NCBI GenBank assembly: GCA_021151605.1
Contig: JAGKWZ010000054.1
Span: 1-25,906, forward strand
Length of the DNA: 25,906 nt
Origin: Verrucomicrobiaceae bacterium
Lineage (GTDB): Bacteria; Verrucomicrobiota; Verrucomicrobiia; Verrucomicrobiales; Verrucomicrobiaceae
Reading direction: 5' to 3'
Positions 15,598 to 25,900 of the stretch are shown here, in pieces (positions within the stretch are counted from its first letter, which is position 1; the number at the start of each line of letters is the position of its first letter). The notes under the pieces were generated by a model that was not told the origin of the DNA, did no database searches, and saw only the letters and a list, made by a program, of their open reading frames with translations. Made by a program: the position numbers and the translations under genes.

Positions 15598-17991
15598 ATG
15601 AATGCGTTTCCCAAACTCACAACCCAGGACCCAATTTACGCGCAGCGTCGAGGCCGGCGAACATCAGGTCACCATCCAAACCGAAAAGGAAAACTAACCA
15701 TAATCAAAATCACCCTCACCCTCCTCACCGCCCTGCTGCTCGCACCGCTCGCCATACTACACGCCGCAGACGATCTTCCCGAGCCACCTGTGAGTTGGAA
15801 ATACCCGCCGGAGATGCCGGGGGCGAGCGTGGAGGTTTATCGGGAGGTGAACGGTGTGAAGCTCAATGCCTACATTTTCACGCCGCCGAACCATCGTGCC
15901 TCGGATCGATGCCCCGCAGTGTTGTTCTTCTTTGGTGGCGGATGGAAAGGCGGATCGCCGGGGCAGTTCCTGCCGCAGTCGCTTTACCTTGCGCAGCGCG
16001 GCATGGTCGCGATCCCGTGCGACTACCGGGTGCTGAGCCGCCACGGAGTCATTCCGCAGGATTGCCTGCGTGATGCGATGGCGGCGATTCGTTGGGCTCG
16101 TGCCAATGCCGCCCGTCTCGGTATCGACCCCGACCGCATCGTGGCCGGAGGTGAATCCGCTGGTGGTCATCTCGCCGCTGCGGTGGCGCTGGTGCCGGGC
16201 TTCGAGGACGGAGCCCACGCAGAAGTCAGCTCCATGCCGAACGCTCTCGCGTTGTTCAATCCCGCCGTGGTGCTGTCGCCGGTGGAAGGCCATCCCGGGC
16301 TGCTTTCCGATGAAAAAATCGCCGACATCCGCGTCCGCACCGATGGTCGTCCGCAGGAGATATCGCCCTATCATTTCGTCCGCGCTGGGCTGCCTCCGAG
16401 CATTCTCTTCCATGGCACCAAGGATGAGGCGGTGCCATTCGCCACGGTGGAACTCTTTGCCAAAGCCATGACTGCCGCGGGCAATCGCTGCGAACTGAAA
16501 GCCTACGAAGGCCAACCGCACGGCTTCTTCAATCCCGGGCGCGGCAAAGGCGAGCCGCGAGAGGAAGCCACGCGATGTTTCCACCGCACTATTCGCGAAT
16601 TGGACACCTTCTTCGTGTCGCTGGATTATCTCAAACCATCGGACAAGCTGCCAACACCGGTCGCCAAGAAGCTGTCCGATTTCCAGCCACTCGTCCGCAC
16701 AGAGACCTGGACCGAGAAATGGCCGGACGCCTCCGGCAAAGCCGAAACGCGCAACGTCACCGCCGAAGTGTGGACGCAAGCCATGCAAGCGGCGCTGGAC
16801 GCACAGGGAACGCTGCATATCCCGGCACAAGCAAAGCCCTATTATTTGGACAGCCCTCTCGTCTTAAAATCGGGTCAGAAAATCAGCGCAGATCCAACTG
16901 CTGAGATTCGCCTCAAGCCCGGCAGCAACACCTGCATGGTGCGCAACGAGCATGTCGCCACCATGAACACCAAGCCCGTGCCCGCCGATATGCAGCTCGA
17001 TACGGACATCACTATCGAAGGCGGCATCTGGACGACACTGGCCGTGTCCCGAGCTGAATCCAACGGCAATATGCGCGGCCATTCAGCGAAGGAGAATCCG
17101 GCTTTCGGCACGCATGGCGTCATCCTTTTGCAAAACGTGCGCCGCGTCTCAGTGAAGAACGTCACCATCCGCCAGAGTCGGCCCTTCGGCGTGCATCTGG
17201 CGAACGCGCATGAGTTCACAATCGAGAATATCACGCTGCAAGAGCATTACCGCGACGGCGTGCATGTGAATGGTCCTTCAAGCGATGGCGTCATTCGTGG
17301 TGTGCGCGGCGATTCGCACGATGACAATGTCGCGCTCAATGCCTGGGAATGGAAGAACTACGCGCCCAGCTACGGCCCCATCGAACGCATCGTCATCGAA
17401 GACGTGACCGGAGCGCCCAAAGATGTGCCAGCCGCCAACTCCATCCGCATCTTGCCCGGCGTGAAACGTTTTGACGATGGCGCTACGCTCGATTGCCCCA
17501 TCAGCGACATCACGCTGCGCCGCATCACGGACATTCGTGAGTTCAAGCTTTATGACCAGCCGAACCTCGAACTCGGTCGCGACAACGACTTCAGCCTCGG
17601 CGTCGGCACGCTCAAAAAGCTCCATTTTGAAGATCTCACCTTCAATCACCCGGGCAAGATCGAAGTCCACGCCAACGCCGACGGCCTCATCGTTCACAAC
17701 GTCCGCGTGAATCATCCCGTCACTCCTGAATGGCACCTCCTCGCTATTGGTCCGAAGTCCATGACCTACCAGAGCGGAGGTCCGAGCAAGCCAGAGAAGT
17801 GGACGGAAATCTTCTCCCCCGACCTCGACTGCACCGTGCGCAACGTCAGCATTTCCGGCGTCCGCACTAAGGACTCGCAGACAGATTTGCCCATCGAGCA
17901 AGTCGTCAAAGTCATCGAGCAGAAGCCCAACCCCGACTACCCCAAGACCACACCGAAAGGCGGCACCGGGAAAGGCATTTGGATTCGATGA
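15598..17991 (+). CDS. Alpha/beta-hydrolase esterase fused to a right-handed beta-helix (GH28-like)
   Basis: The 797-residue frame combines two enzyme-like modules. The first (about residues 60-345) is an alpha/beta-hydrolase of the acetyl-esterase type, with oxyanion motif GGGW, nucleophile S187 in GGESAGG, D276 in GTKDEAVPF and H308 in QPHGFFN. The second (about 375-790) is a parallel beta-helix similar to polygalacturonase-like proteins, with HVNGPSSDGV and a D575-D576 pair in SHDDNVALNAW that recalls the GH28 Asp pair. Together they suggest deacetylation plus cleavage of a pectin-like glycan; the helix activity is inference. The start is uncertain: ATG 15598 gives about 34 extra residues before the hydrophobic core, while the place where a normal signal peptide would begin (15700) has ATA. 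The stop is 28 bases before the transporter. Confidence 0.82.
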   Translation: MNAFPKLTTQDPIYAQRRGRRTSGHHPNRKGKLTIIKITLTLLTALLLAPLAILHAADDLPEPPVSWKYPPEMPGASVEVYREVNGVKLNAYIFTPPNHRASDRCPAVLFFFGGGWKGGSPGQFLPQSLYLAQRGMVAIPCDYRVLSRHGVIPQDCLRDAMAAIRWARANAARLGIDPDRIVAGGESAGGHLAAAVALVPGFEDGAHAEVSSMPNALALFNPAVVLSPVEGHPGLLSDEKIADIRVRTDGRPQEISPYHFVRAGLPPSILFHGTKDEAVPFATVELFAKAMTAAGNRCELKAYEGQPHGFFNPGRGKGEPREEATRCFHRTIRELDTFFVSLDYLKPSDKLPTPVAKKLSDFQPLVRTETWTEKWPDASGKAETRNVTAEVWTQAMQAALDAQGTLHIPAQAKPYYLDSPLVLKSGQKISADPTAEIRLKPGSNTCMVRNEHVATMNTKPVPADMQLDTDITIEGGIWTTLAVSRAESNGNMRGHSAKENPAFGTHGVILLQNVRRVSVKNVTIRQSRPFGVHLANAHEFTIENITLQEHYRDGVHVNGPSSDGVIRGVRGDSHDDNVALNAWEWKNYAPSYGPIERIVIEDVTGAPKDVPAANSIRILPGVKRFDDGATLDCPISDITLRRITDIREFKLYDQPNLELGRDNDFSLGVGTLKKLHFEDLTFNHPGKIEVHANADGLIVHNVRVNHPVTPEWHLLAIGPKSMTYQSGGPSKPEKWTEIFSPDLDCTVRNVSISGVRTKDSQTDLPIEQVVKVIEQKPNPDYPKTTPKGGTGKGIWIR
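15602..15697 (+). pseudogene. Possible 3' remnant of a lost gene, 31 codons
   Basis: A short frame, different from that of the esterase fusion, runs to TAA at 15695-15697. Its second half reads SVEAGEHQVTIQTEKEN, which looks like the natural beta-strand-rich C terminus of a secreted protein rather than random sequence. It lies exactly where the start of the esterase fusion is abnormal. A deletion that removed most of a gene and left its tail would explain both. It is too short to identify. Confidence 0.3.
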
Positions 17992-18019
17992 TGTATGTCT
18001 TCCACCGCACTCTTTTTTC

Positions 18020-19306
18020 ATGACTAATCCTCCTCCATCCCAAGCACGCCGCGTCGTGCTCTTCTTCGCCGTTACCTTGGCGATCATCACTTATGTGGAC
18101 CGCGTCTGCATTTCGCAGGCGGAACTGGGTCTAACGAAAATCCAGATGGGTTATGCCTTCACGGCGTTTGGTTGGGCTTATGCGCTGTTTGAAATCCCCG
18201 GTGGCTGGCTCGGAGATCGCATCGGGCCGCGCAAGGTGCTGATGCGGGTGGTGGGCATGTGGTCTCTCTTCACGGTGGCCACGGGTTGGGCGTGGAATCT
18301 TTGGTCGCTGGTGGTCAGTCGATTCTTCTTTGGCATGGGCGAGGCGGGTTGTTTTCCGAACATCACGAAGGCATTTACCAATTGGTTTCCGGCGTCTGAG
18401 CGCGTCAAAGCGCAGGGCGTTCTGTGGCTGAGCGCCCGCTGGGGTGGTGCTTTCACACCGCTCATTGTCGGCTGGATGCTGGCGAGTGGTGGTGAGGGCA
18501 AGTTCGGGCTCGGCCTGCATTACCGCTGGGTGTTTCTGATCTTCGGTCTGCTGGGCGTGGTGTGGGCGCTGTCGTTCTACCGCTGGTTCCGCGATTATCC
18601 GAAGGATCATCCCAGCGTCAGTGCTGCCGAGCTGGCTGTCATCGGGGAAACGCAGCACAGCGGTGATCATTCGATGCCATGGGGCAAGCTGCTGGCCTCC
18701 CGCACGGTCTGGATGCTCTGGGCGCAGTATTTTTTCATGTCCTACGCCTGGTATTTTTATATCACCTGGTTCCCCACATATTTGAAGGAACAGTTCACCG
18801 GCTTGGGCGACATGCAGCGAGCCTTGCTGGCCTGTGTGCCGCTGTTCTTCGGTGGCATCGGCTCCATCCTCGCGGGTCTGCTTTCGGCGCGGTTGGATGT
18901 GTGGCTTGGCAGCATCGCCCGCACGCGCCGTTGGCTGGGAGTGCTCGGCATGGGCGCTGCGGGGCTCATGCTGATCATCTCGATGCAACTTCAGACCCCC
19001 GTGGCCTCCGTGCTGGCCATTGGTCTCGCGGCTTTGTGCAGCGATCTCGCCATGCCGGGTGCCTGGGGCGCGTGCATGGACGTCGGCGGACGCCACACCG
19101 GCGCACTCTCCGGCAGCATGAACATGATGGGCCAAGTCGGCGGAGCCATCGCACCCATGGCCGTGCCACTCGTGCTCGCCGCCACAAACAACAACTGGAC
19201 CATCAACATGGGCCTCTTCGCCCTCAGCTACTTCCTCGGTGCCATCTGCTGGGCCTTCATCAACTCGGACGAACGTCTGGAAGAGCAGGCTGCACAAATG
19301 GAGTGA
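18020..19306 (+). CDS. MFS transporter, anion:cation symporter (ACS) type
   Basis: The 428-residue membrane protein has about 12 hydrophobic segments. It shows MFS landmarks: YVDRVCIS at the end of TM1, the loop 2-3 motif GGWLGDRIGPRKVLM, FFFGMGEAGCFPN in TM4 and RWFRDYP before the central loop. These fit the ACS family, which imports organic anions such as galactonate, glucarate and hexuronates, so a sugar acid or uronate from the degraded glycan is a likely cargo. The loop after TM1 is short (CISQA directly followed by ELGLTKIQMG), where I would expect several more residues; this may be natural or a small deletion. It follows the esterase fusion closely and is the last gene before the second operator. 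Confidence 0.9.
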   Translation: MTNPPPSQARRVVLFFAVTLAIITYVDRVCISQAELGLTKIQMGYAFTAFGWAYALFEIPGGWLGDRIGPRKVLMRVVGMWSLFTVATGWAWNLWSLVVSRFFFGMGEAGCFPNITKAFTNWFPASERVKAQGVLWLSARWGGAFTPLIVGWMLASGGEGKFGLGLHYRWVFLIFGLLGVVWALSFYRWFRDYPKDHPSVSAAELAVIGETQHSGDHSMPWGKLLASRTVWMLWAQYFFMSYAWYFYITWFPTYLKEQFTGLGDMQRALLACVPLFFGGIGSILAGLLSARLDVWLGSIARTRRWLGVLGMGAAGLMLIISMQLQTPVASVLAIGLAALCSDLAMPGAWGACMDVGGRHTGALSGSMNMMGQVGGAIAPMAVPLVLAATNNNWTINMGLFALSYFLGAICWAFINSDERLEEQAAQME

Positions 19307-19398
19307 TGACGTTATTGAAGCCAAGCTTCCGAGACTTCTTCATTCACCCACAAAAATCTAAAGGGTCCTCGCGCAAGAACTCGAAATCCGCTCGCGTT

Positions 19399-19423
19399 TA
19401 GTCACTGGTATGACCTCCTACCA
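19399..19423 (+). promoter_or_regulatory. Putative operator, copy 2, upstream of the truncated SDR
   Basis: This 25-base block matches 547-571 at 24 of 25 positions and has the identical palindromic core TGGTATGACCTCCTACCA (19406-19423). It ends 12 bases before the ATG at 19436. The flanking sequence is not similar between the two places, so conservation is limited to the site, as expected for a regulator-binding site. It implies that the SDR unit and the FAH-GlcDEF operon answer to the same signal. The distance from the start differs (28 versus 12 bases). Confidence 0.65.
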
Positions 19424-19435
19424 GTTCTTTTCTTG

Positions 19436-19825
19436 ATGAACCAAAGCAATCTTCAAAACCCTATCGACGTCATCACCGGAGGTGCCTCCGGCATTGGACT
19501 CGCCAGCGCACGCCTCTTTGCCAGAGGAGGCGCGGTGCTGAGCATGACATATTCCGTGGCGAAGGACTTCCTTGCCCACGTTGTGCGTTGCAACGCCCTG
19601 CTCCCCGGCCGCGTGCATACGCCGTTCGTGGATGGATTCATCGCGAAGAACTACGCGGGCCGCGAGGCGGAGATGTTTGAGAAACTCTCGCTCGCCCAGC
19701 CCATCGGGCGCATGGGGCAGCCCGACGAAATCGCCGCAGCCGCACTCTTTCTCTGCGCGGACGAGGCGAGCTTCATCACCGGCACTGCGCTCGCGGTGGA
19801 CGGCGGCACCCTGACGCTTCGCTAA
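19436..19825 (+). pseudogene. Internally deleted short-chain dehydrogenase (SDR)
   Basis: The frame codes for 129 residues, about half the usual 250 of a classical SDR. Its first part has the Rossmann NAD(P) motif TGGASGIG and continues to ARLFARGG. It then jumps directly to AVLSMTYSVAKDFL, which in intact relatives comes just after the catalytic Tyr-x3-Lys, and the rest (CNALLPGRVHTPFVDGF, QPIGRMGQPDEIAAAALFLC, ITGTALAVDGG) is normal. The NNAG motif, catalytic Ser, Tyr and Lys are missing. The deletion is in frame, probably about 120 codons. The C-terminal part resembles SDRs found with deoxysugar-acid pathways (2-keto-3-deoxy-fuconate or -rhamnonate dehydrogenases). It should be inactive as a dehydrogenase. 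A TTG lies just before the ATG. An assembly error is possible. Confidence 0.8.
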
Positions 19826-19854
19826 CCCGCCCTTTCTCCCCATCCCACCGCACC

Positions 19855-19920
19855 ATGAAACGCGCCCTCAGTCCCCAGCATCGCCAAGCAGTCTTCGCGG
19901 CGAGTTACCTCAAACACTGA
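19855..19920 (+). other. 21-codon open frame before the rhamnosidase fusion
   Basis: A short frame starts with ATGAAACGC, the same opening (MKR) used by several secreted proteins of the cluster, then continues with ALSPQHRQAVFAASYLKH and stops 7 bases before the GTG at 19928. It has no hydrophobic core. It could be a leader, a remnant of a displaced gene, or chance. I recognise no family. Confidence 0.25.
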
Positions 19921-19927
19921 CCTCATT

Positions 19928-22900
19928 GTGAAACCCACTCTCACCTGCCTCACCGCTTTGCTGGTGGCACTCCTTTCCGAGAGAGGATTCGCCAAGGATG
20001 CGGATTTGCTCGGCCCAGTTTCTCTCGAACAGGCTTTTGCCTCGCCGCCCGCCGCTGCGAAACCGTTCGTTCACTGGTATTGGCAGATTTCTGCAACCCC
20101 GGAGAAGATCACGCAGGATCTCGAAGCCATGCAATCGGAGGGCATCCAAGGAGCGCGACTGTTTCCCTATGACCTTTACATGAAGCCCGATTGGCCGCCG
20201 CTGTTTGAGCACACGCTCAAGGAGGCCGACCGCCTTGGGCTGCAGATTCAGCTCAATAACGACTGCTCGTGGGCTTGCAAGAAACTTCCGTGGATGACAC
20301 CCGAGTTCGCGCAGAAGAGGATCGTCCACACCGCCACCTCGGTGACTGGGGGCCGCACGGTGCATGCTATCTTGGCGCAGCCGGAGATCAATGATCCGGC
20401 TTTTACGAGCTTCGCCAAAAAGTTTACCCCCAAGGGTCAAACCCCGCCGGTTAACAAGTATTACACGGATGTGGCCGCGCTCGCTGTGCGCAAAACTGCC
20501 GGAGCCAAACCGCTTCCCAAGCAACGCGCCGAAACCGGCCTGCTGTGGGGCATCCAGCCTTTTGATCTGATGACGGCGAAGGACAACTATTCCTCCTTTC
20601 CTCCCGAAGCCCCCGATTTGTTTGATGACCCGCAGTGGCTTGAGACGGGTGCACCCGCACCCAGGCCGGAGGACGTGGTCAACCTCACCTCCATGATGAA
20701 AGCGGATGGAACAATCGACTGGGATGCGCCGCCCGGCGAATGGACGATTCTTCGCTTTGGCTGCACGGTACTGAGCCCCTGGGCACCGGATTTTTTCCGG
20801 AAGGAGGCACTGGACTATCACCTCCAGCAGAGCGTGGAGAAGCTGCTTCCGGGGGCCGGCCCACAGGTCGCCAGGACGTGGACTCATATGCATTACGACA
20901 GTTGGGAAAATGGACGGCAGACATGGACGCCGGACTTTCCGGACGAGTTCCGAAAACGCCGCGGCTATGACGTGACTCCGTGGCTGCCGGTGCTGGCAGG
21001 CATCCCCATCGGCTCTGCGCCTTTAAGCTCCCGCTTTTTGCACGATTATCGCCGCACGATTTCCGACCTGTTGGTGGAAAACCACTTCGCTCACTGGACC
21101 AAGCGTCTGCACGAGATGGGGCTGCAATTCACAACTCAGGGTGGCTATGGCGTGGCGTCGCCTATCGCCGACAGCCTGCGGATCTTTGGTGTGGCCGATC
21201 TGCCGCAGGGGGAAATCTTTCATCCGCAACGGCACCCGCTGACCGGGAAGCTGCAGTCGATACAGTTCCTGGTTCACAAGATTGACAAGGAATCTCCTCT
21301 TGCGCCGCGTGCCCTGGCCTTTGGACTGGGCCTGAACACGATCCGCTTGGCCGCTTCCGCGTCGCACATCTACGGCAAACCTGCCTGTTCCGCCGAGACT
21401 TTCATTTCCTACTACGACATCGCCGGCCGCCACGGCTACACACCGGAGATACGCGAGGCTTACCTCCTTAACGATCCGCCTTGCAGCCTCAAGACAACTG
21501 CTGACCGCGCCTTTAGCGACGGCCTGCAGCACGTGGCCTACTTTTTTTCCGGCCTGCAACCGGCCGACCGGGAAGGCTCCATGCATGCTTCGAAGGGTTA
21601 CGGGATTCATTTCAATCGTAACATGACATGGTGGAAGCAGTCCCATGCATTTACCGAATATCTCGCCCGGTGCTCGGCGCTTTTGCAGCGGGGAACCTTC
21701 ATAGCTGACTTTGCTTACTGGACCGGGGATGCGGTTCCCTACGGCTGTCCTGACCGGCGCGCGATGCGTCCGGCTCTGCCGCTGGGCTGCAACGCGGATA
21801 TCGTTAACACCGATGTGTTGCTGAACCGTCTTACCGTCAAGGAGGGGCGACTGCTTCTCCCGAGCGGCCTGAGTTACGGTTATCTCGTCATGCCGCCGAC
21901 CCAGACAATGGTGGATCCGGCTTCCTTGCGACGAATCAGAGACCTGGTTGTGGCCGGAGGCTTTGCTCTCCTCGGTCCGAAACCGGTCTCGGCGACTGGC
22001 CTTTCCGACAATCCCCGCTGCGACGAGGAAGTCCGCCAGCTCGCCGACGAACTCTGGGGCTCGGGTGAGAAGCCCGCCACAGGGATCCGTTCCGTGGGTC
22101 GGGGCCGAGTCGCTTGCGGCATGGGTCCTGCCGAAATCCTGAAAGCCGACGGTCTTCGCGAAGATGTGCAGATTTCCGGCCCGGACGGGCAGGCCCCGTT
22201 TGACTGGATTCACCGTCGGGACGGCGAGACGGACATTTATTTTGTGTCCAACCAATCGGACGAAACAAGGAACGTGGCCGTCACATTCCGCGTGTCCGGC
22301 GCGAAACCTGAATGGTGGGACTCGGTGGACGGCACGCGCCGCGCCTTGCCTGAGTTCAGCGAAAAAGACGGTGCCACCACCGTTCCTTTGGAGTTCCTCC
22401 CTCGGCAGAGCGCGTTCGTTGTCTTTTCCCGCGACTCCAAGGCCGTGAATCGGTTCAAAGGGAAAAACTTTCCCGTTCTGCAAACCGCAGAGACGCTCAA
22501 CGGTCCATGGCAGGTCACGTTCGATACGCAGCGCCGGGGTCCTGGCGAGGTGGTGTTCGATTCGCTGCAGGATTGGAGCAAGCGGCCCGAGGAAGGCATC
22601 CGCTACTATGCAGGCACGGCGGTTTACCGGAAGACCTTCGATCTGCCCAAAGGGGTGAAGCCGGACTCCGGACCGCTCTACCTCGACCTTGGCACTGTGA
22701 AGGACTTGGCGGAGGTAAAGCTCAACGGCCAACCGCTGGGCGTGGTCTGGACCGCACCGTGGCGCGTCGAAATCTCCAAGGCCGCCAAGGAGCGCGACAA
22801 CACTTTGGAGATCGCTGTGGTCAACCAGTGGCCCAACCGCCTGATCGGCGACGCCCGAGCTCCAAAGCTGAAGCCTTTTTTGCTCTTAACCCCGCCCCTG

Positions 22901-25900
22901 AAACAAAACCCTGACCAGCCGCTGCTGCCATCCGGCCTTATCGGCCCGGTAGCCCTCAAGCGGGTTATCAATCAACCGCACTCGCCGCCGGAAGTTCGGG
23001 CGACCAAACCGACGTCGCTGAAAACCGAGTTTCTCACCAGTCCACTGGCGGTTGACACCGCCCTTCCACGTTTCTCCTGGATCGTCGAGGAGTCAGTTCC
23101 GGGCGCAAAACAAACTGCGTATCAGGTGCAAGCGGCTTCATCGCCGGAGAAGCTGGCGAAAGGAGAGGCGGACCTGTGGGACAGCGGGAAGGTGGAATCC
23201 GACCAGTCCCATCTGGTCGACTATGGAGGGAAGCCGCTGGTCTCGCGTCAGCCGGTGTGGTGGCGGGTAAAGTCATGGGGAAACAATGGCCAGGAAACCC
23301 AGTGGTCGGACACCGCGAGCCTCGAGGTCGGCTTACTTGAGCCGGAGGATTGGAGCGCGAAGTGGATCAAAGCGCCGGACCTCGTCCCGGTGAACAATGA
23401 CGCGGCCCGCGTCTGGGTGCAGATGACTACCGTGCCGGTGATCACGGACAACTTTTTGCCGGGAGGGGCAAAGGAGCCTGCATCCCCCGTCCCGGCTGAG
23501 GAGCTGGCCAAGGCCGAGGCAGGTAGCATGGCGATTCTGGAAAAGCTCGTTCCTTGTCCGTTGTTGCGCCGGGAGGTGGCACTGCAAGGTGCCATCCGTC
23601 GTGGCCGCGCGTATGTGGCCGCGCCCGGTTTTTTCGAGTTGCGGATCAACGGCAGCAAAGTCGGCGACAAGGAACTCGAGCCGGGCGTGACGCCGTTCAA
23701 GGAGCAGGTGTCGTATTCGGTGCATGACATCACACCGCTGCTGCGCGAAGGCACGAATGCGTTCGGGCTGATTCTGGGGCACGGTTGGTTTGATTCGGGC
23801 CGAATCGGCCACAACGTCCCTGTCGGCACTACTCCGTTGGCACGGGCTCAATTCGAGATCGAGTTCGAGGACGGACATCGCGTGGTCTTCGGCACAGATG
23901 GCGAGTGGAAAAGCGCTCCCAGCCCGATTCTCAAGGACTCGCATTGGCTCGGTGAATGTTACGACGCAAGGATGGAACGGGTCGGCTGGGACCAAAGGGG
24001 ATTCGACGATGGCGCGTGGAAGAATTGTCTCGTGACAAGCAGTCCGACCAAGCGGGTCGCAGCCGACCTTGTTCCAGCGGAACGGGTGGTCAGACGCATC
24101 AAAGCCGCGCGGCTCTATAGCCCGGCCGAAGGAGTCTGGGTGTATGACATGGGCGAAGCATTCTCCGGTGCAGCAGAGCTAAAAGTCACAGTGCCTGCCG
24201 GCACCGCCTTGACCCTCCGCTATGCTCAGCGTGTTTTTGCCCCGGACCAACCCATCGGCTCATTGCTCCGCTATCAGGATGGCGTTGCCCGCGAACGCAC
24301 TCCCGGACGCCTCGCCCCCTACGCCATGGCTGAAGGGTGTGCGCCATCGAGCACTTCCGGAAGACGGTATCATGCCCATTCTCCCACCGACGTATATGTG
24401 GCGTCCGGCAGGAAGGAGGAAGTCTGGCGTCGCCGCTTCAGCTACACCGGGTATCGCTATGTCGAACTCACTGGTTACCCCGGCAAACCGCCGGAGGATG
24501 CGGTGACCGGGGTCGTGGTCCACACCGATCTGCCACAGGAGGGCACGTTCAAATCCTCGGACGAGCGGCTCAACCGCCTCCATGCGGCCTGCCTGAATAC
24601 CTATCTGTATTGCACGCACGGTTTCACGCAGGACAATCCAACGCGGGAAAAACAGTATTGCCCCGAAATGACCTCCGGTTGCGCCCGTCTCGCGGCCACG
24701 GCCTTTTCCGTGCCGATGATGTGGTCGAAATCCGTCGAGTCCTCCCTGCTGACGCAGGATGCATCCGGGCACTTCCGGCAGTTCTGCGGCTTCCGACCGT
24801 CCCCGGAGCAGCCGCTCCATGAGGACGGCCCCATTCGTCTGGCCTACCTGCTCTGGTTGCGATACGGAGACGACCGGATGCTCAGGCGCGGGCTGGACCA
24901 CTTTGCCGCCTATCTTGATTACTACTGGGACAACCCGCAGAACCGGCGTGATACGGGCATAAGCAAGAACTTCCTCGCAGCGAAGGACCTCAGCGCGGGC
25001 TACCTCCGCGGCGGGTTTTTCTGTTTCGACTGGTATGACGGCGATACCGTGCTCGATCTGCCGCGCGGACAGCATCCGCCGCGCGACCGTCAAAGGCCGC
25101 TCTGGGGCACCGCCGTGCTGCTGGAGAACCTGAATATGCTGGTGGCCATGGCCGCCCATGCCGGACGCGATGACCTCGCCCGCAAATACCGGGCTATGGG
25201 CGAAAAAGTCCGCGCGGAATGGAACCAGACATTCTTCAATCCAGCGACCGGCTCCTACGGTTGCCAGGGGAATAACGCGCTAGCCTTGGCTGCGGGCCTG
25301 CCCACGCCGGAGAACACTCCCAAAGTCCTCGCTGCCCTCGTAACCGATATCGAGAAGCTCGGCGGACGCTTCACGACCGGCACGCATGGTTTCCCACGGC
25401 TTATGGACGCCTTGAGCGCGAGCGGCCATGCAGACCTCGCCTACGGAATGCTATCGCGCGAGAGCTATCCCAGCCTGGGGCACATGCTCAAAACCGGCAA
25501 CGGCACGCTCTTCGAGACCTGGAACACCTTCACGAACCCGACGGGCGGCAGCGGTTCGAACATCATGCAATCCGAACGCCCGCGCGCAGGCTTTTGGTTT
25601 GCCGAATGGCTCGGCGGCATCCGCCCCGATCCTGAGCATCCCGGCTTCCAGCAGTTTATACTTGGACCAGTTTTCCCAAAGGAACTCAACTCCGCTCAGG
25701 CGGAAGTGGCATCGCCCTACGGGAGAATCACGAGCGCATGGGAAAAGCGGGGCGACTCGGTTCGCTGGAACGTCACTGTCCCCTGGAACACCAGCGCCTC
25801 CGTCAAGCTGCCCGGCTTCACCCAGATCACCGTCAACGGTAAGCCAGAGGAGCAGAGCGCATTCAATCTTCCCGCCGGCAAATGGGAGATCGTCGTGAAT

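Noticed and set aside
19317..19329. Small hairpin GAAGC-CAA-GCTTC after the transporter, as a terminator
   Set aside because: The stem is only 5 bp and no T-run follows, so an intrinsic terminator is not supported.
21023..22732. Minus-strand frame of 569 codons within the rhamnosidase fusion
   Set aside because: The plus-strand frame is open throughout and carries GH106-like motifs; the antisense frame is a codon-bias shadow.
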